64,000 bases of DNA from Streptomyces sp. SID12501. GTDB taxonomy: Bacteria; Actinomycetota; Actinomycetes; Streptomycetales; Streptomycetaceae. Positions 54,920-63,881 of the stretch are shown here, piece after piece; position 1 is the stretch's first letter, and each line of letters opens with the position of its first letter. The position numbers and the translations under genes are program-made. Location: NCBI RefSeq assembly GCF_010550245.1, contig NZ_JAAGLU010000006.1:1-64000 (forward strand). Direction: 5' to 3'. Below the pieces are notes generated by a model. That model made no database searches and was not told the DNA's origin. It saw only the letters and a list, made by a program, of their open reading frames with translations.

Positions 54920-57900
54920 GTCGCTTGCTCCTGGGGTGCGTTCGAGTTGTCGGTGGCTTCGGTCTCGGCGACGTCCAGTTGGAACATGGCCGCGTAGACG
55001 CGCAGGCGTTCTGTCACCCAGCCGCTGTCGGTGTCCAGTTCGCGGGCCAGCGATTCGACCTGGGCCGCGGAGACGGTGCCGTGGAGGGCCGGTTCCTGGC
55101 CGTTGAGACCCTCGCTGAGGAGGACGAGGTCCTGCCAGAGAGGGAGAGTGTCCGGGGCGTGGGGGATGTCGAGTGCAACGCCGAAGGGTTCGTAGCGGCT
55201 GAGGCGCTCGTACACCCTCTGGACGGTCCGGCCGAGCCGGGCGGCCAGGGCCACCAGTTCCAGGGGTCTGATGGGGGAGGGGTCGCGCGGCTCCTTCAGG
55301 GCCATGCTCGAGGACAGGGCGAGGAGGTCGTGCCGGTCGGGTTCGAGTCCGGTCACCTGGGTGAGCTCTTCGTCGGTGAGCTCGGGGACCAGGGCGCCGA
55401 GGGCGCGGTACGGGGCGAGTTGGTCGAGGGCCATGTCGATGGTGAGGCCGGCCTCGTGGGCGTATTTTGCGAGGCTGAACGGTGTGATGTCTTTCCAGGC
55501 GGCCCGGAAGGGTTCGCCGGTGGTGATACCAGTCAAGCCCGTCAGCAGCTCGGAGCCGCCCTCGCCAGGCGTGAGGGAGAGGGCCGATGAGGGAAGGACC
55601 GGGACCTGCTTGAGGAGCTTGGGCCCATGGGTGGTCAGCCGCTGCAGGCAGTCACCGAGCGACTCCCCCAGCCCGCCCGCCACACAGACCAGGGTGACCG
55701 CGGTCCACGGGACGCCTGGATCGAGACTGCTGATGAGGAGGGCGATGCGGTCGCGCGGGGAGAAGTCCAGCCACTGGTGGAGGGGTTCGAGGTCGTCCGG
55801 GACGCTCATACCGAGCGCTTCCAGCCGCCGCAGACGGGACACGAAGGCGCCCCACGGCTCGTAGTCGAAGTCCGCACCGAGACCGGGCATACTGCCCCCG
55901 GGTGCGTAGCACAGAGCCAGGACGTCTATGGGGATCGACTGGGTGGGCAGCGGACTGTTGGTGTCTCCGTCGATAGTGAGCAGTTTCAGATCGTTCTCCT
56001 CCAGCGGGCGGGCCTCGGCCGACCGCGGGCTCAGCTCGGGCAGCCGCATACCGGCCTGGACGGCGAGATCCCCGACGGACTCCAAGAGGGCGTCGACCGT
56101 GATCTCGCGGCGTGCCGCCTCTGCCAGCAGGGCCTGGAGAGTGGGCGTCCGTCGGCCTTCGGACGGATCCCACAAACGGTTGAACATCTCCCACTGGTCC
56201 CAGCTGGGGGCGGCAGGCAACAACTGCTCCTCCGAGGGCAGTTGGTAGCCGAGAAACTCCCAAGGCCGCAGTTGTGCCAGCACCTCGGCACTGGTGAGCC
56301 CGAGTTTCTCCGCCAGCCGGGCGATGTGGACCGACAGGACGTCTTTCGGCAGTGCGTCGGTGCTGTAGGAACGCTGGTGCTTCGTCCAGCCGGCCAGCAG
56401 TTCGGCTTCCCTGGCGGTCGCGACATTGGCGGTGATGTCGGCGACCGGCACGTCGGGCGCGGCCAGGCCGAGCGGCGCGTACTGGAGGCAGCGCTCCAGC
56501 AGATGGCCGATACTCAGGCCGGTCTCGGCCGATATGGAGAACAACTGCCCTGCGGCGGGAAGCCACTCTGCCCGGCGGTTCGTCATCCAGGTGAGCAGCT
56601 CCAGGTCGACGGCCTCGGGAACGAAGTCCAGGCTGGGCGTGTCGTCCGCCACGACCGAGGGGATCTGCAGTCGGGGGCCGAGGATCGCGAAACGACGCAG
56701 GGCACGCAGGGCCTCGGCGACGGTCCGGCCGTTGGTGCGGATGTGGGCGGCCAGGTCAGTGATGTCGCGGTTCGCCTTGTCGAGCAGTTTGTTGTCGCCA
56801 GGGTGCGGGACGGGGTGTCCGCCGAGGTCCTCGGGGAGCACGACCGTGCTGTCGACATCATCGTTGACACGGACGCCCTGGTCGCGCAGGACCGCGAGGC
56901 GCCACGAATCGGTGAGGTCGGTCAGGTCGGTCGTGCTGTGGAGCACGGCCAGGGGCTCCGGCGGGAGGAGGTTGCGGTCGTCCGGAAACCAGCCGACGGA
57001 GTCGAGATCGACGTCCGGCTGATGATGGACGGAGATCCGCCGGACGGGCAGGGTGAGCCCGCTTCCGGCCAGCTCGGCGGCCACGGTCCTGGCCAGTGAG
57101 TCCATGTCATCCTCCAGGTTCCACAGCCACTGGAGGTCCAGTCCCTCCCACCCGGCCAGGTCGGCCACGGCCAAGCGCAGCTCCTCGGTGGCCCAGTTCC
57201 GGTCCCAGCTCAGCAAGCTGTTGCGGTTGACGCTGAGCTGGGGTGCCTGTGGGCCAGTCAGATTGATGACGTACCCGAAGGGATCCTGCGAGGTGACGAT
57301 GCCGTCGGCGAGGACCATGCCCCTGTCGGCCACCCACCACACATGTCCTCGGGCGTCGAGCGGCGCGACGAGACTGCGGTCGTCCCGGGACCTGGGGTGC
57401 CGCAGCTCTCCGGCCGGCCACACCACGGGTTCGCCGCCCTCCTCGCGGAGGCTCAACTCGTACTCGTTCAGGCGCACCTGACGCCTCAGTACATCCAGCG
57501 CGGACACCAACTCCTCGCCCGTCTCTGGCTCGCTCAGCATCAGCCGGACCAGGGTTCCCCCGTCCCGGATTGGATCGCCCCCGTCCTTGTCCTCGTACCG
57601 CCGGATCCGGAACAGGCCGCTGCTGCTCGAAATGTCGACGATCAGGGCCTGTCGGGCGGTCGAGCCCTCGGCGTCCACCTCGCGGGTCACCAGGGTGACC
57701 TCGTCGGCGATCATGAAGTAGCTGAGTACGCCGATGCCGAACCGGCTGTAGGGGTAGAGCTGAAGCTCGGAGTCCTCCTCCAGCCAGAGGGCCTGCTCCT
57801 GGCGGAACGCGCGGGTCTGGGAGAAGCGGCGTCCGGCCCGGCTGAACGTCTGCTCCAGCTGAGCCCGGCCCATGCCGACGCCGTTGTCGCGGCACTCGAT

Positions 57901-60000
57901 GTAGGCGCGGCCTGGGTGGCCGTCCACGGACGGTTCGCGGCCCTGGGTGATACGGATCTCCGCGGTCCACTTGGAGGGGGCGCCGCCCTTGCGCTTCAGG
58001 TACTCCCACCTAAGCTCGCGGTAGCGGCAGGCGTCGGCGGCGTTCTGGTACAACTCCCGTACGGCCAGGGACCGGTCGCCGTACAGCTGATGACCCATCA
58101 GCAATTCGCGGATCTCGTCCTGGGCCAGCGCGAAGCGCAACAGTGGGGCGGAATAGACGCGTTCCTCGGAGTGTGGGCGCCGCGCGGGCCGCAGATCGCG
58201 GGTGGTGACCCGGCCTGGCAGCCGCTCCGGGAACTCGCCGCTCTGCTGTTCCCGGGCGGTGTGCAGGGCGCCCAGAACGGTGTCCGCACGCAGTACGAGG
58301 TCGGTGAGGCCCTCGTGGAGCGCGGGATGCGGGCAGAGCATCTTCAGGTGCAGGTCGTTGGCCGCGTTGGCCCATTCCAGCTGGTCGTGCAGCGTGCGCA
58401 CGACATCGGCCGGCCGGACCGGGTCGGCCACGCCCACGTGATCGGGCAGAACATCGGGGAACTGCCGGATGTCGGCGGCGAGGAGACCGGCGAGCCGGAC
58501 CAGCCCCAGCACGCTCCACAGCCGTACCGGGCACCGTTCCTCCGCGGTCGTGAGGGCCGTAGGCGCGTCCGCCAGATAGCGGTTGTACGAGGGCAGATCG
58601 ACGGGGTCGTCGGCCAGGAACCGAATGCTCTTCGCCAACAGCCAGCGGACCTCGTCGAGTTGCTCCTGATGGTCCTGTCCCGGTCCGAGCAGCGCCCTCG
58701 CCAGTCGGCCGATCAGCTCCAGCCCACCGGAGTCGGGCGGGTCGACGAGCTGCTCGGCCACCCAGCGATGGGCCAGCCACGAGGCCAGAGCCCGGTGTGC
58801 CTCGGTCTCGCCCCGCCGGCCGTGGCCGCGGGCCTTCCGCAGCAGCTGTGGGTGGCTCTCGTGCACGTACTGCAGCTCGTTGCGCATTTTGGAGCGGTTC
58901 TCGTTTTGGCGTACCGGATCGAGGTCGAACGGGTCCACCTCGGAGAGCCTGCTGAGCTTGCGGGCCCACATGGCCTCACGGAGGAAGGGCAGCGCCACCA
59001 GAAGGCCGGTCTCGACCGGGGAACGGTCGGCGCCGCCGTGCAGCAGCTCCGGCATCACCCGGCGTACCGTCCGGGTCGGCAGCCCGGGGTCGTTCCACGG
59101 GTCGTCGAAGCGGCGCCGGTCCTTGAGCACGGAGACGGCGCACTCGCGGGCGAACTCGGCGATGCGCTCCCGCATGGGGGCGTCCGGGCCCTCCTCGCCC
59201 GGCCCGGTGATCCACAACGAGGCCTTCTCCACGTCCTCGCGCCAGCGCAGCGGGATCTCCGTGCCCTCGCACAGCTCGGGGAAGGCCGACAAGGGCTCGT
59301 CCGTGGGCGCGCAGCTCACCTGGGGGTGCTGCGCACCGGCCCGGCGCGCATAGTCCGTGGTGCGCTCCTTGGCCTGGCGGAACACCGCCGCGAGGGTGCG
59401 CTGAGGGGCGTACGGGTCCAGGGCCTCGGCGAGTGCGCGGGTGAAGCGGCTTCCGGTGGCGTCGTAGTGGCAGCGCTCCCCGTGATCGCAGCCGACCAGC
59501 AGCGCCAGCCGCTTCGACGGGGCGCGGACGGTGGTGGCGCCGAAGCCCGCTGAGTCGTCGTCGGGCGCGCTGTCACGGCACGCGTCGACGACGTAGACGA
59601 CCGACTCCGCCCTGCACCCGGCCAGGTAGGACGTCATGTCGACGGGGAGGAGCGAGTCGAGCTGGGCCTTCGACCACTGCTGGCCGCGCGTGGGGGCGAG
59701 CGCGTTCCCGGGAACCAGGTAGTCGGTGCCTCCGACGTGCACTCCGTGCCCCGTGAAGTACACGAGCAGCAGCTCGCACTCCTCCTGGGTCGCCTGTTCC
59801 AGCGCGGTGGTGATGTCGTTCCGCTCTACCTGCCCGTCGTCGCCCTGCCCGAGGGTGTGGACGGAGTAGCCCGACGCGGCGAGCTGCGTACCCATCGCTT
59901 CGAGGTCCCGTGTCACCGGCTCCGCCAGGGAGCCGAACCTCGACGCGGCACGCGGAGTGTCGCCCACCCCGATGAGAAGAGCGGATCGTCTGATCGTCAC
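54916..60000 (-). CDS. caspase-like protease / Hsp90-type ATPase / winged-helix repeat protein
   Basis: A 1694-residue protein. Residues 1-240 are a caspase-fold (C14) peptidase: strand RRSALLIGVGD, catalytic His85 in YFTGHGVHVGGTDY and Cys141 in VYVVDACRDSA. Residues about 250-610 are helical and unassigned. Residues 615-850 are an Hsp90/GHKL ATPase: N-box SLAVRELYQNAADACRY (Glu649, Asn653, Asp656), G1 RDNGVGM (705-710) and G2 RFGIGVLSYF. From about 1084 to the end, roughly eight repeats of a winged-helix-like pattern (xLAxxxGxTxxxVxxRLxxYxPLGxxxP) occur. Such caspase-Hsp90 fusions have been proposed in conflict/immune systems; proteolysis triggered by a conformational ATPase sensor is inferred. 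GTG start, weak ribosome site. Confidence 0.85.
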   Translation of the reverse strand: MTIRRSALLIGVGDTPRAASRFGSLAEPVTRDLEAMGTQLAASGYSVHTLGQGDDGQVERNDITTALEQATQEECELLLVYFTGHGVHVGGTDYLVPGNALAPTRGQQWSKAQLDSLLPVDMTSYLAGCRAESVVYVVDACRDSAPDDDSAGFGATTVRAPSKRLALLVGCDHGERCHYDATGSRFTRALAEALDPYAPQRTLAAVFRQAKERTTDYARRAGAQHPQVSCAPTDEPLSAFPELCEGTEIPLRWREDVEKASLWITGPGEEGPDAPMRERIAEFARECAVSVLKDRRRFDDPWNDPGLPTRTVRRVMPELLHGGADRSPVETGLLVALPFLREAMWARKLSRLSEVDPFDLDPVRQNENRSKMRNELQYVHESHPQLLRKARGHGRRGETEAHRALASWLAHRWVAEQLVDPPDSGGLELIGRLARALLGPGQDHQEQLDEVRWLLAKSIRFLADDPVDLPSYNRYLADAPTALTTAEERCPVRLWSVLGLVRLAGLLAADIRQFPDVLPDHVGVADPVRPADVVRTLHDQLEWANAANDLHLKMLCPHPALHEGLTDLVLRADTVLGALHTAREQQSGEFPERLPGRVTTRDLRPARRPHSEERVYSAPLLRFALAQDEIRELLMGHQLYGDRSLAVRELYQNAADACRYRELRWEYLKRKGGAPSKWTAEIRITQGREPSVDGHPGRAYIECRDNGVGMGRAQLEQTFSRAGRRFSQTRAFRQEQALWLEEDSELQLYPYSRFGIGVLSYFMIADEVTLVTREVDAEGSTARQALIVDISSSSGLFRIRRYEDKDGGDPIRDGGTLVRLMLSEPETGEELVSALDVLRRQVRLNEYELSLREEGGEPVVWPAGELRHPRSRDDRSLVAPLDARGHVWWVADRGMVLADGIVTSQDPFGYVINLTGPQAPQLSVNRNSLLSWDRNWATEELRLAVADLAGWEGLDLQWLWNLEDDMDSLARTVAAELAGSGLTLPVRRISVHHQPDVDLDSVGWFPDDRNLLPPEPLAVLHSTTDLTDLTDSWRLAVLRDQGVRVNDDVDSTVVLPEDLGGHPVPHPGDNKLLDKANRDITDLAAHIRTNGRTVAEALRALRRFAILGPRLQIPSVVADDTPSLDFVPEAVDLELLTWMTNRRAEWLPAAGQLFSISAETGLSIGHLLERCLQYAPLGLAAPDVPVADITANVATAREAELLAGWTKHQRSYSTDALPKDVLSVHIARLAEKLGLTSAEVLAQLRPWEFLGYQLPSEEQLLPAAPSWDQWEMFNRLWDPSEGRRTPTLQALLAEAARREITVDALLESVGDLAVQAGMRLPELSPRSAEARPLEENDLKLLTIDGDTNSPLPTQSIPIDVLALCYAPGGSMPGLGADFDYEPWGAFVSRLRRLEALGMSVPDDLEPLHQWLDFSPRDRIALLISSLDPGVPWTAVTLVCVAGGLGESLGDCLQRLTTHGPKLLKQVPVLPSSALSLTPGEGGSELLTGLTGITTGEPFRAAWKDITPFSLAKYAHEAGLTIDMALDQLAPYRALGALVPELTDEELTQVTGLEPDRHDLLALSSSMALKEPRDPSPIRPLELVALAARLGRTVQRVYERLSRYEPFGVALDIPHAPDTLPLWQDLVLLSEGLNGQEPALHGTVSAAQVESLARELDTDSGWVTERLRVYAAMFQLDVAETEATDNSNAPQEQAT

Positions 60001-60063
60001 GCGGGGACGGTAGCGCGACTTCGGCCCGCTGAGGGCAGGTTCGCGCTGATAAGTGAGTTGTCG

Positions 60064-60726
60064 TCAGGGCGTCCCCGGTGCCACCAACCCCGTCTCGTAC
60101 GCGCAGATCACGGCCTGCACCCGGTCCCTCAGCCTCAGCTTGCTCAACACGTTGCTCACATGCGTCTTGACAGTGTGTTCGGTCACGAACAGGGTCGTGG
60201 CGATCTCCGCGTTGGACAGGCCGCGGGCCAGTGGTCGGAGTGTCTCCTCCTCGCGGCCGGTGAGGATCTCCAGGTGCTGCGGTACGGGCTCGGTGGCGGC
60301 CTTCTCGCGGCGGGTGCGGACGATGTCCGCGCCCAGGCGGCGCGTCACCGTGGAGGCCAGGAGGGAGTCGCCGGCCGCCACCACCCGTACCGCGTGGACC
60401 AGGTCGTCGCGGCAGACGTCCTTCAGGAGGAAGCCGCTGGCGCCCGCGTACAGGGCCTCGTACACGTATTCGTCGAGGTCGAAGGTGGTCGGCATGACGA
60501 CCTTGCAGGTGGACTGCGCGCACACCCGGCGGGCCGCCTCCAGGCCGTCCATGCCGGGCATCCGGATGTCCAGGAGGACGACGGCGGGGGTGTGGCGGAC
60601 GACCGCGGCGACGGCCGCGGCGCCGCGGCCGGCTTCCGCGACCACCTCGATGTCCTGCTGCGCCTCCAGGATCATGCTGAAGCCGCTGCGGACGAGTTCG
60701 TCGGCGACGACCACCCGGATGCTCAT
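60064..60726 (-). CDS. NarL/LuxR-family response regulator
   Basis: A 220-residue two-component regulator. The receiver domain (1-120) has the phospho-acceptor Asp in VVLLDIRMPGMDGLEAAR and conserved Lys in GFLLKDV; the acidic pair at the N-terminus is DE instead of the more usual DD. The LuxR helix-turn-helix (TGREEETLRPLARGLSNAEIATTLFVTEHTVKTHVSNVLSKL) is complete. It lies 4 bases after its now broken kinase gene and 63 bases before the caspase-Hsp90 gene on the same strand, so it may be cotranscribed with that operon. Confidence 0.88.
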   Translation of the reverse strand: MSIRVVVADELVRSGFSMILEAQQDIEVVAEAGRGAAAVAAVVRHTPAVVLLDIRMPGMDGLEAARRVCAQSTCKVVMPTTFDLDEYVYEALYAGASGFLLKDVCRDDLVHAVRVVAAGDSLLASTVTRRLGADIVRTRREKAATEPVPQHLEILTGREEETLRPLARGLSNAEIATTLFVTEHTVKTHVSNVLSKLRLRDRVQAVICAYETGLVAPGTP

Positions 60727-60730
60727 CGCC

Positions 60731-61946
60731 TCACCCCGGGGCTGTCTGCCGGTCCACGGCGGTCGGCAGGTGTACGACGACGCGGAAGCCGCCGTCGGGG
60801 CCGGGGCCCGCGGTCGCGCTGCCTCCGCACGCGGCGGCCCGCCCCCGGATGCCGATCAGACCGTGGCCGCCCTCACGCGCGTCCCGCTCCGGGCCTTGGC
60901 CTCGTCCATCACCGTCAGCTTCAACTCGTCCGCCCCTCAGTCGAGTTTGACCCGCGCGCTGGCAGCGTACGCGTGTCTCACCGTGTTGGTCAGGGCTTCC
61001 TGGACCACGCGGTAGGCGGCCACCTCCATCTCCGGGTGGAGGGGGCGGGGATCGCCCGTGCTGTGTACTTCGGCGTGCAGGCCGGTGGAGTTCCGTACCT
61101 GCTCCACCAGCGCGGTCAGGGAGGCGATGCCCGGTTGCGGGAGGTGGCGCGCGTCGCCGTTCAGGTTTCTTTGCTCCTCCGCTTCCTCCTTCAATGCCCC
61201 GAGAATGCGCCGCAGTTGCTGCATCGCGTCCCGTCCGGACCCGGCGATCGCGTCGAAGGCCGCCTCCGCCCGTTCCGGATCACTGGGTACGACGACCGGT
61301 CCGGCCTCCGCCTGTACGACCATCAGGCTCACCGCGTGGGCGAGGATGTCGTGCATGTCGCGGGCGGTCCGGGCCCGTTCCTGGGCCAGGGCGCGAGCGG
61401 TGTCGGCGGCCCTCTCCCGCTCCAGACGGCGGGCGCGGTCCTCCACCGGACGCGGTGTAGGCGCGCTGGGCCACGGGCGAGCACGCCGAGGCCGTACGCG
61501 AAGAACAGGCTCAGGAGCTGGAAGGCGTACGCGAAGGGCTCGGCGCCTTCCTTGTGCTGGATGGTGACGGAGACCCCGGCCAGCCAGCCGAGCAGCATGA
61601 ACCGGCTCTGCCAGGGTCGTCCCTGGGCGGACATGGTGTAGATGATGACCAGCCCGCCGTACATCACGTCCGGTGGGGTTGCGTGGTGGATCACCATGAC
61701 GGGGGTTGCCACGGACACCGCCATGGCGCAGGCGAAGGGGGCTCGGCGGCGCCACACCAGCGGGAGCGCTGTGGCGGCGGCCAGGAGCCAGCCCTGCCAG
61801 GTCAGTCGGTCGTCGCCCTCGTCGGGGAACATCCACTGGAGGGAGGCGGCGAAGAGGACCAGTATCGCCAGGGCGGCGTTTACGGCGTAGGGGTTCGCTG
61901 TTCGTAGGCGGGTCAGGGCTGATGAGGGCCAGGTGGGTGGAGGCAT
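60731..61946 (-). pseudogene. degenerate sensor histidine kinase (partner of the response regulator)
   Basis: Membrane part and start are intact (MPPPTWPSSALTRLRTANPYAVNAAL…, about five helices). Near 61480 and 61450 two one-base insertions shift the frame within LARAQRAYTASVEDRARRLERE. The HisKA_3 motif ARDMHDILAHAVSLMVVQAEAG and part of the ATPase domain follow. A stop (TGA where ARVKLDWGADE would need Trp) occurs near 60936, and one missing base near 60890 shifts the frame again before HGLIGIRGRAAACGG. Four lesions argue for a real pseudogene, though a poor sequence read cannot be excluded. Confidence 0.82.
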
Positions 61947-62040
61947 GTCGGCTTCTTCGGGGCAAGGGGCCGGTTCAGTATTACTAGGGGTGCGTGGGGG
62001 TGTCCTCACCGGTGCGAGGGATTTTGGCTGCCGGTTCTGT

Positions 62041-62079
62041 GGCTGGTCGCGCAGTTCCCCGCGCCCTTTCAGGGGCGCC
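62041..62079 (-). repeat. second copy of the interspersed repeat, at the IclR gene end
   Basis: On the minus strand it reads ggcgcccctgaaagggcgcg then gggaactgcgcgaccagcc, the same element as at 20390-20427. The TGA of the IclR gene lies within it. Confidence 0.75.
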
Positions 62080-62812
62080 AGCCCAGTGCCCTTGAGATGC
62101 CTCTTGCCGCCAGTCTTACCGCTGGCACCAACGCCGGTACCTGGGCGTCCGCCTGGGGCACCACGACCGACACCGCGGCGATCACCGCGCCGCCCGGACC
62201 ATGCACCGGGGCCGCCACCGACAGGGCGTCGTCGGTGACCTGACGGCTGCTCACCGCCACACCTGTGCGCCGGACTTCGGCCAGGACGCGGCGCAACTGG
62301 GCCGGGTCGGTGATCGTGTGCGGGGTGAAGGCGGTCAACGGGCCCTCGCAGTAGTGCTGTTGGAGCGCCTGGTCTCCGTGGGCGAGCAGGGCGAGGCCGA
62401 CGCCCGTGGCGTGCAGTGGCCAGCGGGCGCCGACCCGGATGTGCACCCCGACCGCCGAACGGCCCGACAGCCACTCGATGTAGACGACCTCGCCGCCGTC
62501 CCGTACCGCCAACTGCACGTTCTCGTGCGTCGCTTCGTACAGGTCCTCCAGATACGGCAGCGCGATCTGCCGCAGCGCCAGCCCGCGCGGGGCGAGCGCC
62601 GCGATCTCCCACAGTCTGAGGCCCACGTGGTAGACGCCGTCGTCGCCCCGCTCCAGGGCGCCCCAGTGGGCGAGGGCGCCCACGAGGCGGTGTGTGGTGG
62701 TGAGGGTCAGTCCGGCCCGGCGGCTGATGTCGGTGAGGGACAGTGCCGGGTGCTCGTGGTCGAAGGCGCTGAGCACGGACAGCAGCCGGTCGGGCGCGGA
62801 GAGGGTGGTCAT
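62069..62812 (-). CDS. IclR-family transcriptional regulator
   Basis: A 247-residue regulator. The winged helix-turn-helix is SLTDISRRAGLTLTTTHRLVGALAHWGALERGDDGVYHVGLRLWEIA (residues about 24-72). The C-terminal GAF-like IclR effector domain follows (LALRQIALPYLEDLYEATHENVQLAVRDGGEVVYIEWLSG, VGARWPLHATGVGLALLAH). It probably controls a catabolic gene set nearby, such as the MFS relic or the dehydrogenase at the right edge. The ATG at 62812 has GGGGAG before it. A pair of 12-bp direct repeats 32 bases upstream may be its binding site. Confidence 0.87.
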   Translation of the reverse strand: MTTLSAPDRLLSVLSAFDHEHPALSLTDISRRAGLTLTTTHRLVGALAHWGALERGDDGVYHVGLRLWEIAALAPRGLALRQIALPYLEDLYEATHENVQLAVRDGGEVVYIEWLSGRSAVGVHIRVGARWPLHATGVGLALLAHGDQALQQHYCEGPLTAFTPHTITDPAQLRRVLAEVRRTGVAVSSRQVTDDALSVAAPVHGPGGAVIAAVSVVVPQADAQVPALVPAVRLAARGISRALGWRP

Positions 62813-62843
62813 GGGCGGGCAGCTCCCCGGGGTGTGGACGTCA

Positions 62844-62867
62844 CGTCCCTGTATACGTCCCTGTACA
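62844..62867. promoter_or_regulatory. tandem 12-bp repeats upstream of the IclR gene
   Basis: CGTCCCTGTATA and CGTCCCTGTACA are adjacent copies with one mismatch, 32-55 bases before the IclR start. The position and the TGTATA/TGTACA cores suit an autoregulatory site. Confidence 0.5.
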
Positions 62868-62974
62868 CCGCGGAGCGGTGCGGCACCCGCGTGCGGTCGA
62901 TGCCCGTGTCCGGGACGGGAGTGCGGGAGTTCACGGGCGGATCCCTTCGGGGGCGGGGGTTTCCCGGGGGAGGG

Positions 62975-63160
62975 CCCGAGGAGTCGAGCGTGTCGGTGCA
63001 GGTCTCGGGCATCCACCACACGGTGACCGCGGTGATCGAAGCGCCGCCGCACAGCAGCAGCGACACGGGCGTACTGCCGCCGTCGGCCCAACGTCTCGCA
63101 GAACAGGGCGCCCGGTGGCCCGTAGGTCGCGGACTGGGCGATGCCGTGTGTCTCCGTCGT
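62975..63160 (-). pseudogene. relic of an MHS/MFS transporter C-terminus
   Basis: Two frames on the minus strand retain pieces of a transporter like the one at 32659-34032. GIAQSATYGPPGALFCET (about 63145-63092) is followed, after a frame change and apparent deletion, by WADGGSTPVSLLLCGG and ASITAVTVWWMPETCTD (about 63085-62990). Nothing of the first ten helices remains. It sits between IclR and MarR genes, presumably former regulators of its gene. Confidence 0.5.
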
Positions 63161-63245
63161 GGGGGATGTCACCGGTCGGGGGACCGTACCGGTGCCAGGG
63201 TGAAGTTAGGCACCAATCAAGCGACAGTCAAGAATGTGCACAGCA

Positions 63246-63785
63246 TCAGTTCAGTCCGTCCTCCGTGAGCCGCTGGAGCAGGGTGTGCAGCGACTCCCGT
63301 TCGGCCGCGTCGAGCGGGCTCAGCAGTTCGTTGGTCACGCGCTGGCCGGCCTCGTCGGTGTCGCGGAGGAAGGTGCGGCCGTCCCCGGTCAGGGCGACGA
63401 TCCGGCTGCGGCGGTCGTCGGGGGAGGGGTGGCGTTCGACGAAGCCGAGCTTCTCCAGGTCGTCCACCAGGCCGACGATCGCGCTCGGGTCGTATCCGAG
63501 CGAGGTGCTCAGCTCGCGCTGGAGTGCGCCCGTGGAGGTGGTCAGGAAGCGGAGCACCGCGTAGTGGCGCAGCCGTAGCCCCGACTCCTGGAGGAAGGTG
63601 TTGAACAGCTGGCCGGAACGCAGGCCCAGCCGGTACAGCAGGTAACCGGTGTCCGAGTGCAGGCCGCGCATCCAGGGCTCGTGCGTGTCGATCGGGGCTG
63701 GATTCTGGACGTCCTGCTGGCGGGCGATGGCGGGCTCCCTCGTCGAGGCCCCGGGCGGGGCGGCTCCATGTGCTGATTCCAGCAT
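63246..63785 (-). CDS. MarR-family transcriptional regulator
   Basis: A 179-residue winged-helix regulator. The DNA-binding core is LQRELSTSLGYDPSAIVGLVDDLEKLGFVERHPSPDDRRSRIVALTGDGRTFL (residues about 88-140), with a dimerisation helix LRSGQLFNTFLQESGLRLRHYAVLRFL before it. It is divergent from the short-chain dehydrogenase gene at 63882; a palindrome 28 bases upstream of the start is the likely operator. The first 40 residues are poorly conserved, so the start (ATG 63785) is not certain. Confidence 0.84.
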   Translation of the reverse strand: MLESAHGAAPPGASTREPAIARQQDVQNPAPIDTHEPWMRGLHSDTGYLLYRLGLRSGQLFNTFLQESGLRLRHYAVLRFLTTSTGALQRELSTSLGYDPSAIVGLVDDLEKLGFVERHPSPDDRRSRIVALTGDGRTFLRDTDEAGQRVTNELLSPLDAAERESLHTLLQRLTEDGLN

Positions 63786-63812
63786 GGCGCACGCATCTGA
63801 TGGCAACAACTA

Positions 63813-63822
63813 TTGACGTCAA
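63813..63822. promoter_or_regulatory. palindrome in the MarR/dehydrogenase promoter region
   Basis: TTGACGTCAA is a perfect 10-bp dyad in an AT-rich patch, 28 bases before the MarR start and 60 before the dehydrogenase start. It is a typical MarR-operator placement; tattg repeats flank it. Confidence 0.55.
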
Positions 63823-63881
63823 CAATTATTGCTCTTAGCTTCGATCCCGTAGCGGATTCGTCTTGTGAAGGGACCCCCCTC

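Noticed and set aside
57343-59553. Long plus-strand frame (736 codons) opposite the caspase-Hsp90 gene
   Set aside because: It is the antisense shadow of a gene with clear domains; its composition is rich in repetitive Gly/Val/Leu/Gln and no motif is recognised.
54000-62000. CRISPR array or toxin-antitoxin pair beside the candidate immune operon
   Set aside because: No regularly spaced repeats and no small toxin/antitoxin pair could be found by eye.
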